Shown piece by piece: positions 1 through 6,847 of a stretch of DNA of 14,253 nucleotides. Numbering within the stretch: position 1 is the first letter of the stretch; each line of letters starts with the position of its first letter. Position numbers and translations under genes: made by a program. The DNA comes from Holosporaceae bacterium (GTDB lineage Bacteria; Pseudomonadota; Alphaproteobacteria; UBA3830): the NCBI GenBank assembly GCA_031265715.1, contig JAISCG010000049.1, forward strand, positions 1 through 14,253. Direction: 5' to 3'. A model generated the notes under the pieces. It had not been told where the DNA came from. It made no database searches and worked only from the letters and a program-made list of their open reading frames with translations.

Positions 1-1004
1 CCGTACTCTTCCCCTTCCTTATCTGAGGCTTCCGGTACGCCGTCAGTATACATCAAAATCATTTCCCCCGGAGAAAAAACATGGGTATTGTTAATAAACT
101 CAACTTCCTCCCATATGCCGAGAGCCATTCCCGGGTCACAGTCAAGAAACTCGGGTTCTTTACCGGGACGAATAACTCCGATCGGCAAATGTCCGGCATT
201 TGTGTAGATTATTTCGTTCTTTTCCGTGTCCACTATTCCGTACATGGCCGTAATGAACATTGAGGTGACATTTTCTCCACACAAAGTTTTATTTACATGA
301 TCAAAACATTCGGCCGGTGAAGAATAAATTTTCGAAAATGACTTGATCAAAGTTTTTCCGATGAGAGCGAACATGGCCGCCGAAACGTTTTTTCCGGATA
401 CGTCCGCGATAACTATTCCGAGTTTCGTTTCACTCAGCCAGAAAAAATCATAAAAATCACCGCCGACCTCCGCAGCCGGTACGGTATCGGCCCAAACCTC
501 AATACTGCCTTTTTTCACGATATTTCCGGGAAGGATACTTCTCTGCAGCTTTCCGGAAACGTCCAACTCATCGGAAATCGCAGACAACTTTTTATTGGTT
601 GCTTCGGCTCGCTTTAAACTTTCCACAACCCGCACGGTTTTCTCCAAGGTATCGGTAAAATCTTTAAAGTCAATCGGTTTAATAACGAAGTCGTGTGCTC
701 CGCTCCGCATAACCGCACGCAGAGTATTTATATCTCCGTAGGCGGATATAACGATCGACTTCATCAGAGGATACTCTTTCCGCAATTGGGACATAAAACT
801 TATTCCGTCCATTCCCCCGACATTAATATCGGATACGAAAATATCAAAAGATTGCGTTTTAAGCAGTTCCAAAGCTTCCTCAGGTCGGGCAGCAAAGGAA
901 AAACTATAAATTTTGTTTGAAATTTGATGACGAAACTTCTGCTCGAACAGATCTCGAGTATCTTCCTCATCATCCAAAACCAAAATTTTAGCCAAAGTCG
1001 CCAC
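1..1004 (-). CDS. Response regulator fused to PP2C/SpoIIE-type serine phosphatase (3' end outside window)
   Basis: Cytoplasmic signalling protein that probably couples phosphorelay input to dephosphorylation of a protein partner, as RsbU-like phosphatases do with anti-anti-sigma factors. Residues 1-120 form a receiver domain: acidic pocket D11/D12, phosphoacceptor D59 in VSDINVGGMDG, S87 in VISAYGD and K109 in VIKP. A helical linker (about 115-150) leads into a PP2C domain with LQRSILPG (153-160), GGDFYD (181-186), IADVSGK (199-205), then YTNAGHLP and MYTDG (D321). These supply the metal-binding aspartates. I chose the GTG start at 1004: it directly follows an in-frame TAA, and GGGAG lies about 9 bases upstream; a TTG three codons in is the alternative. 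334 codons are visible and the C-terminus is missing. It is divergent from dnaQ. No kinase, anti-sigma factor or STAS partner is in the window, so its target is unknown. The domain calls are strong; the pathway is inference. Confidence 0.88.
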   Translation of the reverse strand, partial: MATLAKILVLDDEEDTRDLFEQKFRHQISNKIYSFSFAARPEEALELLKTQSFDIFVSDINVGGMDGISFMSQLRKEYPLMKSIVISAYGDINTLRAVMRSGAHDFVIKPIDFKDFTDTLEKTVRVVESLKRAEATNKKLSAISDELDVSGKLQRSILPGNIVKKGSIEVWADTVPAAEVGGDFYDFFWLSETKLGIVIADVSGKNVSAAMFALIGKTLIKSFSKIYSSPAECFDHVNKTLCGENVTSMFITAMYGIVDTEKNEIIYTNAGHLPIGVIRPGKEPEFLDCDPGMALGIWEEVEFINNTHVFSPGEMILMYTDGVPEASDKEGEEY

Positions 1005-1040
1005 TTAACTCTTCTCCCAAAAAGCGGTACAATCAACAGA

Positions 1041-1049
1041 TGATACAAT
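1041..1049 (+). promoter_or_regulatory. Possible extended -10 promoter for dnaQ
   Basis: TGATACAAT matches an extended -10 element (TGn followed by TACAAT), 18 bases before the dnaQ GTG start. It lies in the 63-base gap between two divergent genes, where a promoter is expected. No good -35 box is seen at the right distance, which extended -10 promoters can tolerate. This is a weak call based on motif and position only. Confidence 0.3.
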
Positions 1050-1067
1050 AGAAGAAGTTAAGAAAAA

Positions 1068-1763
1068 GTGAATATTTCCAAGTGTATTCGAGAAATTGTG
1101 CTTGATACGGAAACCACGGGGTTAGAGTTCGAAAAAGGGGATCGCATCGTCGATATCGCCTGCATCGAATTGATAAATCACGTACCCACCGGAAATACCT
1201 ATCAGGTGTACATTAACCCGGAGAGAGAAATGTCTTCGGAGGCTTCGGCCATTACCGGAATTACCGATGATATGCTGAAAGATAAGCCGCTTTTTCGCGA
1301 AGTGGCCGATGATTTTCTGAATTTTGTGAAGGATGCGACGCTGGTTATTCACAACGCAAAATTTGATATATCATTCCTTAACAGTGAGCTTTCAAAGCTT
1401 GGAAAGCCGCTGTTCCGGTTGGAAGACGCCGTCGATACCCTGCAGATGGTCAGACAGAAATTCCCGGGAATGCCTGCAAATCTCGACTTTCTTTGTAAGA
1501 AATTTGATGTGGACGCCTCCGAACGTACCACCCACGGAGCTCTGGTTGACTGTAAATTGTTGGCCGAAGTTTATATAAATCTTCTCGGAGGACGACAAAG
1601 TTCTCTTCTCTTCGAAAATAACGGAGAAAGATCAGATTCCGATGCTGCAGTTTTTCAAAGAAAAAAATATTATGCCGCGAGATTTTTTCCGCCGTCGGAG
1701 GAGGAAATCGCAGCCCACACCGAATTTTTAAAAAGTATTACGTCCCCGCTGTGGAATAAATAA
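1068..1763 (+). CDS. dnaQ: DNA polymerase III epsilon subunit (3'-5' proofreading exonuclease)
   Basis: Proofreading subunit of the replicative polymerase; it removes misincorporated 3' nucleotides and binds the alpha subunit. The DEDDh exonuclease motifs are complete: D13 and E15 in LDTETTG, D100 in HNAKFD, and H156 plus D161 in THGALVD. The length (231 aa) matches single-domain bacterial DnaQ. The C-terminal 55 residues are poorly conserved and would hold the alpha-binding tail. The start is a GTG; it places the DTET motif 12 residues in, as is usual for DnaQ. A purine-rich GAAGAAG lies 10-16 bases upstream. The gene is divergent from the response regulator-phosphatase, and the next gene starts on the base after its stop codon, so the two are probably cotranscribed. 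Confidence 0.96.
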   Translation: MNISKCIREIVLDTETTGLEFEKGDRIVDIACIELINHVPTGNTYQVYINPEREMSSEASAITGITDDMLKDKPLFREVADDFLNFVKDATLVIHNAKFDISFLNSELSKLGKPLFRLEDAVDTLQMVRQKFPGMPANLDFLCKKFDVDASERTTHGALVDCKLLAEVYINLLGGRQSSLLFENNGERSDSDAAVFQRKKYYAARFFPPSEEEIAAHTEFLKSITSPLWNK

Positions 1764-2594
1764 ATGCCGCTGTTTTCCCGTTCCGCAAAATGGATCCTCT
1801 GCGGTGAGCATTCCGTTATCCGCGGCGGTAAGGCGATCGCTTTTCCGCTGCATAATTTTTCAAGCTCCGTTTTTTTTGAAAAAAGCGAAGATTTTTCCAT
1901 CGAGGATAGTCACTCAAAAGACACAATTCTTACTTTACTAAAAAGGGGATGCGAATTTTTCGGAGTTCCGTTGAAAAAAATTTCGGGACGCATTTCCGTA
2001 AAAAGCGATATCCCGATTCGAAGCGGACTCGGAAGTTCGGCGGCACTCTGCTCCAATATCGCAGAATTGTTTCAATACTGCGGATGTCGCGGCGATTTGT
2101 TCGAATCCGCAAAACATCTTGAAAGTGAATTTCATAAAAGGAGCAGCGGATTGGACGTTGCCGTGGTTTTGGAAAACAGACCGATCATCTTTGAAAACAA
2201 CAAAATAAGCGAAATTTTTGAGCCGAAATTTTGGCCGCACATGCTGCTGACATGCTCCGGAGAAAAATCGTCAACATCGGAGTGCATCGCTGTTGTCAGC
2301 GATTTTTTTTTGAAAGATGAAAAGTCGGCGCTCGATTCGGATCGACAAATGAGTTTGGCGTCCGATACGTGCGAGGAGGCCTTCAAAAAAGCGGATTTCA
2401 ATAAATTAAGAGACGGGATAATGCTGGGAAATGAGGTTTTTCGTCGGTGGGGATTGTATACAGAGTCAATGTCACGCTGCGTTGAGAAGCTTTTGTCCGC
2501 CGGGGCGGTTGCGGCTAAACCGATCGGATCCGGATTGGGAGGCTACATCGTCAGTCTGTGGGAAGAGCCTTTCCGAAATACGTCCGTTTCATAA
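1764..2594 (+). CDS. mvk: GHMP kinase, probable mevalonate kinase
   Basis: Likely phosphorylates mevalonate with ATP in the mevalonate route to isopentenyl diphosphate. Three GHMP motifs are visible: motif 1 KWILCGEHSVIRGG (K9, E15, H16); the ATP-binding loop IPIRSGLGSSAA (83-94); and motif 3 KPIGSGLGGY (252-261). SSGLD with D131 fits the catalytic aspartate, and CSGEKSS (164-170) resembles the TGVKRST-like segment of mevalonate kinases. The KWIL.GEH wording resembles short mevalonate kinases of intracellular gammaproteobacteria (from memory). At 276 aa it is at the short end of the family. The ATG directly follows the dnaQ stop, with GGA 8 bases upstream. The frame ends about 9 bases before the terminal repeat of an IS30 remnant, so a few C-terminal residues may have been replaced by the insertion, but all catalytic motifs are intact. 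Other GHMP substrates cannot be excluded. Confidence 0.68.
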   Translation: MPLFSRSAKWILCGEHSVIRGGKAIAFPLHNFSSSVFFEKSEDFSIEDSHSKDTILTLLKRGCEFFGVPLKKISGRISVKSDIPIRSGLGSSAALCSNIAELFQYCGCRGDLFESAKHLESEFHKRSSGLDVAVVLENRPIIFENNKISEIFEPKFWPHMLLTCSGEKSSTSECIAVVSDFFLKDEKSALDSDRQMSLASDTCEEAFKKADFNKLRDGIMLGNEVFRRWGLYTESMSRCVEKLLSAGAVAAKPIGSGLGGYIVSLWEEPFRNTSVS

Positions 2595-2602
2595 AACGCC
2601 GT

Positions 2603-2617
2603 TTCAAGCATGAAGTG
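2603..2617 (+). repeat. Left terminal inverted repeat of IS30 remnant
   Basis: TTCAAGCATGAAGTG, the exact reverse complement of 3042-3056. The repeat overlaps the last codons of the transposase fragment in the frame that reads VALHA-stop. An 8-bp direct repeat, CCGTTTCA, occurs at 2584-2591 and 2599-2606 across this boundary; it may be a trace of the insertion or chance. Confidence 0.8.
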
Positions 2618-2938
2618 CAACAAAGAGGGACAAGCATCAGTTGCAGAAGCGTCATGACCGAAGAAAATCTCAAACGGTGCTTTACATCCTAACACTTTTC
2701 GCGGACGATTATTCAATTTATTCTCGATTTCCCGTTTTTTCGGCAAATATTGCCGGATCAGGCCGTTCGTATGCTCGTTAAGTCCTCTGTCGCAGGACTT
2801 ATACGGTCTCGCGAAGAAAATTTTTGCCCCCGTTTTTTTCGCAATTTTCGCATGTCCCGCAAATTCTTTTCCGTTATCGAATGTGATTGAATGCATCGGT
2901 TTCCCAAGCTTTTTATACATGTGCGCGTATCCTCGGTT
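2604..2938 (-). pseudogene. IS30-family transposase, C-terminal fragment, probably frameshifted
   Basis: Remnant of a DDE transposase. The readable part starts after an in-frame TAA at 2939-2941 and contains ITFDNGKEFAGH (second catalytic Asp), the FFARPYKS segment, GLNEHTNGLIRQY (catalytic Glu) and LNNRPRKVLG, all typical of IS30. The N-terminal DNA-binding domain and the first catalytic Asp are missing. The frame that carries these motifs runs on past the inverted repeat to 2543, inside the neighbouring kinase gene. In another frame the same DNA reads LFVALHA and stops at 2604, which resembles the usual short C-terminus (VALxx) of the family. I therefore infer a frameshift near 2625-2660. 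It is not expected to be functional. Confidence 0.8.
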
Positions 2939-3041
2939 TTATCAGCGGATATCTTCCGAAGACTATTCTCTTGAATTCATCCAATCGCTTCAGATTCGTC
3001 GGCACTCCGTAACAGTTGTAATGACCAATGAGTGACTGATT

Positions 3042-3056
3042 CACTTCATGCTTGAA
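3042..3056 (-). repeat. Right terminal inverted repeat of IS30 remnant
   Basis: CACTTCATGCTTGAA on the plus strand, the exact reverse complement of 2603-2617. It lies 22 bases beyond the stop codon of the glutaredoxin gene, so the insertion did not damage that gene. Confidence 0.8.
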
Positions 3057-3078
3057 TGGGCGGGCAAGGATTAATAAA

Positions 3079-3381
3079 TCAAGCACTTACAAAATCGTGA
3101 ATTTTTTTCTCATTCAGCATTACCGTAAGTTCTTCGTATCCGCCGATAAAATTTCCGTCTACATATAAAAACGGAGCGCGAGAGGGTGAGTTTGTCTTTC
3201 TGAGGAAATAATACAACTCAGGATCTTGTGATAAATCGACCGTTTCAAACTCTAATTTGTTTTTTTTGAGTAAGAAATAAATTTGTCCGGATAAGCCGCA
3301 GACGGGTAACGCCGGAGTTCCGCGCATAAATAACACCGCTCTGTTAATATTAATCATTTCTTTAAAACGTATACGAAACAT
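3079..3381 (-). CDS. grxD: Monothiol glutaredoxin, GrxD/Grx4-like
   Basis: Small cytoplasmic thioredoxin-fold protein. The family binds a [2Fe-2S] cluster with glutathione and passes it to target proteins. Visible features are VLFMRGTP, the active site CGLS (C28-S31; the family normally has CGFS), the cis-proline region RAPFLYVDG and the glutathione-contact IGGYEEL. The length is 100 aa, normal for the family. I chose the ATG at 3381: AAGGA stands just upstream and about 14 residues before VLFM fit homologues. The ATG at 3357 is possible. The longer frame from 3435 is excluded because a near-consensus promoter overlaps it. The gene has its own promoter, is divergent from ileS, and ends just before the IS30 remnant. 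Confidence 0.87.
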   Translation of the reverse strand: MFRIRFKEMININRAVLFMRGTPALPVCGLSGQIYFLLKKNKLEFETVDLSQDPELYYFLRKTNSPSRAPFLYVDGNFIGGYEELTVMLNEKKIHDFVSA

Positions 3382-3420
3382 AATTCCTTTTCCATAACCA
3401 CAAAAAAATACAACCCATAG

Positions 3421-3449
3421 ATAGTATTCACACAACCCGAAGGTGTCAA
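3421..3449 (-). promoter_or_regulatory. Sigma-70-type promoter of grxD
   Basis: On the minus strand TTGACA (3449-3444) is followed after exactly 17 bases by TACTAT (3426-3421). The -35 is perfect and the -10 matches 5 of 6. The predicted start near 3414 gives a leader of about 33 bases to the ATG at 3381. This is the best promoter match in the window and supports the shorter reading frame of the gene. Confidence 0.7.
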
Positions 3450-3470
3450 GATTAATTAGCAGTATTTTTG

Positions 3471-3499
3471 TTGACTTTTTCTTGTGCGTCCTCTATTCA
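3471..3499 (+). promoter_or_regulatory. Probable promoter of the ileS operon
   Basis: TTGACT (3471-3476) is followed after 17 bases by TATTCA (3494-3499). The -35 is good and the -10 poor. It would start transcription about 23 bases before the ileS ATG at 3529. Its place, back-to-back with the grxD promoter and ahead of a ten-gene train, supports the call. No T-box-like leader is seen; there is no room for one. Confidence 0.42.
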
Positions 3500-3528
3500 T
3501 TAACTTTAGTATTTTTTTGGTGATAGTA

Positions 3529-6282
3529 ATGAATTTTAAGGATACAATATTTCTTCCACAAACGACTTTTCAAATGCGGGGTAATCTTTCACAAAAAGAG
3601 CCGGAAATTTTGGAGCGCTGGGAAGAGATAGGCATTTACGATAAAACGTTGGAAGTGCAAAAAGGGTGCGAGCAGTTCGTTCTTCACGACGGTCCTCCCT
3701 TTGCGAACGGAAATCCCCATGCCGGTACGGCCATGAACAAAGTCATCAAAGATATTGTGGTTCGCATGAAGCGCATGCAGGGTTTTTATGCTCCTTTCGT
3801 TCCGGGCTGGGATTGCCACGGTCTGCCGATCGAGTGGAAAGTTGAGGAACAACTGCGCGAAAACGGAAAAAAGAAGGAAGACATTCCGATACCGGAATTC
3901 AGGGATATGTGTCGAAAATTCGCGGAGCACTGGATCGATGTTCAGCGCGAAGGATTCAAGCGTCTCGGAGTTAACGGCGATTGGAAAAATCCCTATCTCA
4001 CAATGAATAATAAGTCGGAAGCGGACGTGATTCGCCAGGTGGGGAAATTCATCGTCGACGGTACTCTCTACAGAGGAGAAAGGCCGGTTTTCTGGTCAGT
4101 CGTTGAGCAAACCGCCCTTGCGGACGCCGAGATCGAGTACATGGATAAGAAATCCGAGAGTATCTACGTTGCGTTCAAAGTTAAAAAAACCGGTCGAGAA
4201 ATTTTGCGCGACGCCCGTTTCGTGATTTGGACGACGACCCCCTGGACCATTCCCGGAAACAGGGCAATTTGTTACGCGGAAAATTTTGTGTATTCTCTGT
4301 TGAAAACAAATGACGGAAAAAAATTGGTGGTAGCAAAAGATTTGGTCGAAGATTTTTTGCGCACGACGGGAATCGTCTGTGAAATTTTGGAAGATATTCC
4401 CGGACATTTTTTGGAGGGCGTTATCTGTTTCCATCCGTTCTGCAAAACCGGCTACGATTTCGACGTGCCGTTGATTTGCGGAGATCACGTGGAAATCGGC
4501 GCCGGCACCGGATTGGTTCACACTGCGCCCAGACACGGTGCGGACGATTTCAACGTTTGCAAAAAATTCGGGATAAAAGTTCCCGCCACCGTAAACGAAG
4601 CCGGAATTTACTGCGATGAAGTTCCGATGTTCGCCGGGAAACACATTTTCAAAATTGATGAAATCATGCTTCAGTCATTGAACGACGTCGGTGCTCTGCT
4701 TTTCAGGACGACGATTACCCACAGTTATCCGCATTCCTGGAGATCAAAAGCTCCTCTGATTTTCAGAACGACTCCGCAATGGTTTATCGGAATGGATAAT
4801 ACCGGGTTGCGGAAAAAAGCTCTGCAAAAAATCGAGGAAACAAAATGGATTCCGGAACAGGGATACAATCGCATAAAATCGTTCGTGGAAAATCGCGGCG
4901 ATTGGTGCGTTTCGCGCCAGCGTGTGTGGGGAGTTCCCCTTCCGCTTTTTATCGAAAGAAAAACCGGGGAACCGCTGCGTGATATGGAAGTAATTAATCG
5001 CATTGCGGATATTTTCGAACAAAAAGGATCGAACGCCTGGTTTTCGGAAAATTCGCAAATTTTTCTGGGCGATAAATATAGGTCCGAAGACTACGAGCAG
5101 GTTTTTGATACGTTGGATGTGTGGTTCGAAAGCGCCTCCACCCACGCCTACGTTTTGCAAAAAGACGGCGCTCGCTTTTCCGCCGACTTATATGTTGAGG
5201 GATCCGACCAGCATCGCGGATGGTTTCAACATTCGCTGCTGAATTCCTGCGGAACTTTCGGAGATTCTCCGTTCAAAGCAGTGATGACCCACGGATTTAT
5301 CGTGGACGAAAAAGGCAGAAAAATGTCCAAATCGTTGGGAAATGTCGTCACGTTGGATGACGTCGTGAAAAATCTCGGCGCGGATATTTTCAGAATGTGG
5401 GTTTCGTGCAGCGATTTTACCCGGGATCTGAAACTGGGAACAAATATTTTAAAGCAGCTTGAAGACGTTTACAAAAAACTTCGTAACACATTGAGATATA
5501 TGCTCGGAGCATTGTCGGGATACGATGCGTCCGCCGAGGCGACTCCCTACGAAGATCTTCCGGATTTGGAAAAATGGGTGTTGCATCGATTGACCGAAAT
5601 ACACCGAGAATTAATGTCCTGTATAGATTCCTACGACATAAATAAATATTTTATGACGCTGCACATATTCTGTTCCGGGGATTTGTCCTCTTTCTATTTC
5701 GACATTCGCAAAGATTGTCTCTACTGTGATCGGCCGGATGACCCGAAACGCAAAGCGTATCGTTGTGTGCTGAACGTATTGTTTCAATATATCATTCGGT
5801 GGTTGGCTCCGATTATTGTTTTTACCGGCGAGGAAGCGTGGATCAGTCTTCACGGCGCTCCCGGATTGCATCTTGAAAATTTTCTTACTCCGGACGATAT
5901 CTGGATCAATGAAGAATTGTGCAAGAAAATCAACAAGATAAAAGAGATAAGAAAATCCGTAACCACGGCGCTGGAAATTTCTCGCAAAGATAAAGTTATC
6001 GGATCAAGTTTGCAGGCGAGCATCACCGTTTTTGACCCCGATGATATTATTCCGATAAAAGATGAATCGTTCTGGGAAGAAATTGCCATCACCTCCGGGT
6101 TTAAAATAAAAAACGAGTCCATACCGAGCAGAGCATTCACAAGCGACGAGTTGAAAAATATCGGAGTGGTCGTTTCTGTTGCGAACGGAGAAAGATGCGA
6201 AAGGTGTTGGAAAATTTCCGCGTCTTTAAACGAGGATAAATTATGCGAGAGATGCCGAAAAGTTTTGGCCCGGAAAAAATAG
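3529..6282 (+). CDS. ileS: Isoleucyl-tRNA synthetase
   Basis: Charges tRNA-Ile and edits misactivated valine. Class I synthetase with Rossmann signature PPFANGNPHAGT (the HIGH position reads HAGT, residues 64-67), CP1 editing segments WTTTPWTIPGN and HTAPRHGADDF, the catalytic loop KMSKS at 598-602, an anticodon-binding helical region, and a C-terminal zinc knuckle with C890, C893, C906 and C909. The length of 917 aa is normal for bacterial IleS. The frame is open upstream to a GTG at 3484, but the ATG at 3529 has GGTGAT just before it and gives the usual N-terminus, followed soon by TTFQMRGNL. The start of lspA lies within its last 40 bases, an arrangement (ileS-lspA) common in bacteria. It is the first gene of the plus-strand train. 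Confidence 0.97.
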   Translation: MNFKDTIFLPQTTFQMRGNLSQKEPEILERWEEIGIYDKTLEVQKGCEQFVLHDGPPFANGNPHAGTAMNKVIKDIVVRMKRMQGFYAPFVPGWDCHGLPIEWKVEEQLRENGKKKEDIPIPEFRDMCRKFAEHWIDVQREGFKRLGVNGDWKNPYLTMNNKSEADVIRQVGKFIVDGTLYRGERPVFWSVVEQTALADAEIEYMDKKSESIYVAFKVKKTGREILRDARFVIWTTTPWTIPGNRAICYAENFVYSLLKTNDGKKLVVAKDLVEDFLRTTGIVCEILEDIPGHFLEGVICFHPFCKTGYDFDVPLICGDHVEIGAGTGLVHTAPRHGADDFNVCKKFGIKVPATVNEAGIYCDEVPMFAGKHIFKIDEIMLQSLNDVGALLFRTTITHSYPHSWRSKAPLIFRTTPQWFIGMDNTGLRKKALQKIEETKWIPEQGYNRIKSFVENRGDWCVSRQRVWGVPLPLFIERKTGEPLRDMEVINRIADIFEQKGSNAWFSENSQIFLGDKYRSEDYEQVFDTLDVWFESASTHAYVLQKDGARFSADLYVEGSDQHRGWFQHSLLNSCGTFGDSPFKAVMTHGFIVDEKGRKMSKSLGNVVTLDDVVKNLGADIFRMWVSCSDFTRDLKLGTNILKQLEDVYKKLRNTLRYMLGALSGYDASAEATPYEDLPDLEKWVLHRLTEIHRELMSCIDSYDINKYFMTLHIFCSGDLSSFYFDIRKDCLYCDRPDDPKRKAYRCVLNVLFQYIIRWLAPIIVFTGEEAWISLHGAPGLHLENFLTPDDIWINEELCKKINKIKEIRKSVTTALEISRKDKVIGSSLQASITVFDPDDIIPIKDESFWEEIAITSGFKIKNESIPSRAFTSDELKNIGVVVSVANGERCERCWKISASLNEDKLCERCRKVLARKK

Positions 6283-6722
6283 GCGGTTATCTTTTTATCG
6301 CCTTTTTTATTCTGCTAAGCGACCAAATCTCAAAAAGCATTGTTGTGAATTCTTTGAGGCTTGGGGAAAGCACATTCGTGGCGTCGATTTTTAATATAGT
6401 GAGAGTGGAAAATCGCGGAGTAACATTCGGGCTGTTGAGCGGGACTTTACAGCCTTTTGTTTTTGCTTTTATATCTTTTATCATTATAATTGTGTTGTGC
6501 ATCTGGGGAAGAGATAATAGGTCCTATCGATTCCCGTTGTGCCTGGTTATCTCCGGAGCGATCGGAAATACGGCAGACAGAGTTATTCATAAAGCCGTTA
6601 TCGATTTTCTGGATTTTCATCTGTCGGTTTGGCACTGGCCCGCTTTTAACATTGCGGACAGCGCGATCGTAATAGGAGTGTTGTTGTTGTTTTTTATTTC
6701 GTACAGGGAAAAAAAGATATGA
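6243..6722 (+). CDS. lspA: Prolipoprotein signal peptidase (signal peptidase II)
   Basis: Inner-membrane aspartic protease that cuts signal peptides of lipid-modified prolipoproteins before the lipobox cysteine. The 159 residues contain about four membrane segments (roughly 13-35, 70-88, 97-108 and 137-153). Family motifs are SDQISK (D27), ENRGVTFGLL (N57), GNTADR with catalytic D112 and FNIADS with catalytic D139. The ATG at 6243 has GAGG 7 bases upstream and overlaps ileS by 40 bases; a second ATG at 6252 lacks such a site. Its stop overlaps the start of a small lipoprotein gene (ATGA), whose product is likely one of its substrates. Confidence 0.96.
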   Translation: MREMPKSFGPEKIGGYLFIAFFILLSDQISKSIVVNSLRLGESTFVASIFNIVRVENRGVTFGLLSGTLQPFVFAFISFIIIIVLCIWGRDNRSYRFPLCLVISGAIGNTADRVIHKAVIDFLDFHLSVWHWPAFNIADSAIVIGVLLLFFISYREKKI

Positions 6723-6847
6723 AATTTTTGTTTATGGCGTTGTTGTTATTTTTGGTCGGGTGCGGAAGTTACGAAAATGACAAAATCGAAACCGCTAAGG
6801 TAAAAGATAATAAACTGCTTATTCCTTCTTGTTTGGAGCGGCAGTAA
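6719..6847 (+). CDS. Very small lipoprotein (42 aa)
   Basis: The start overlaps the lspA stop (ATGA), and its own stop overlaps the next start (TAATG). The product begins MKFLFMALLLFLVGCGSY: a charged N-terminus, a hydrophobic stretch and the lipobox LVGC with C15, so the mature lipoprotein would have only 28 residues. Asparagine rather than aspartate follows at a distance; Gly at +2 suggests outer-membrane sorting if the Lol +2 rule holds. The tail has a short LLIPS segment. In many alphaproteobacteria a DUF3035/BamF-type lipoprotein sits between lspA and an M16 peptidase gene, so this may be a reduced version of it. That is inference from position; the sequence is too short to prove homology. 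Confidence 0.72.
   Translation: MKFLFMALLLFLVGCGSYENDKIETAKVKDNKLLIPSCLERQ

Larger units (their letters stand above)
2603..3056. mobile_element. Internally deleted IS30-family insertion element
   Basis: The 454-bp segment is bounded by a perfect 15-bp inverted repeat: TTCAAGCATGAAGTG at 2603-2617 and its complement at 3042-3056. The match extends inward as 18 of 20 bases. It contains a minus-strand transposase fragment of the IS30 type. Complete IS30 elements are usually about 1 to 1.25 kb, so more than half is gone. Bases 2942-3041, between the transposase remnant and the right repeat, show no recognisable coding sequence. I see no clear target duplication next to the repeats. It separates the mevalonate kinase gene from grxD and cannot transpose by itself, although a transposase supplied in trans might still act on its ends. 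Confidence 0.8.

Noticed and set aside
800..1048. 82-codon minus-strand frame opposite the dnaQ upstream region
   Set aside because: It lies in a different frame of the receiver-phosphatase gene, which has full domain support; it has no recognisable motif.
2543..2603. Transposase frame continuing beyond the terminal repeat into the kinase gene
   Set aside because: The residues after the inverted repeat are read from flanking chromosomal DNA opposite the kinase; the frame that ends VALHA-stop inside the repeat is the more likely original end.
2942..3041. Possible N-terminal transposase remnant inside the IS30 element
   Set aside because: A short open minus-strand frame is present, but its residues show no IS30 helix-turn-helix pattern that I can recognise.
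3382..3435. Longer N-terminus for the glutaredoxin from an upstream start at 3435
   Set aside because: The near-consensus promoter (-10 at 3426-3421) lies inside this part, so the upstream start would not be on the transcript. The ATG at 3381 has a better ribosome site and homologue-like length.
3484..3528. Longer ileS from a GTG at 3484
   Set aside because: The extra 15 residues are hydrophobic and unlike IleS N-termini, and the predicted promoter -10 box lies within them.
4096..4644. 182-codon frame antisense to ileS
   Set aside because: It is a shadow of the ileS coding frame with no domain, no ribosome site and no promoter. The other long antisense frames inside ileS, the M16 gene, dapF and fabD are rejected for the same reason.
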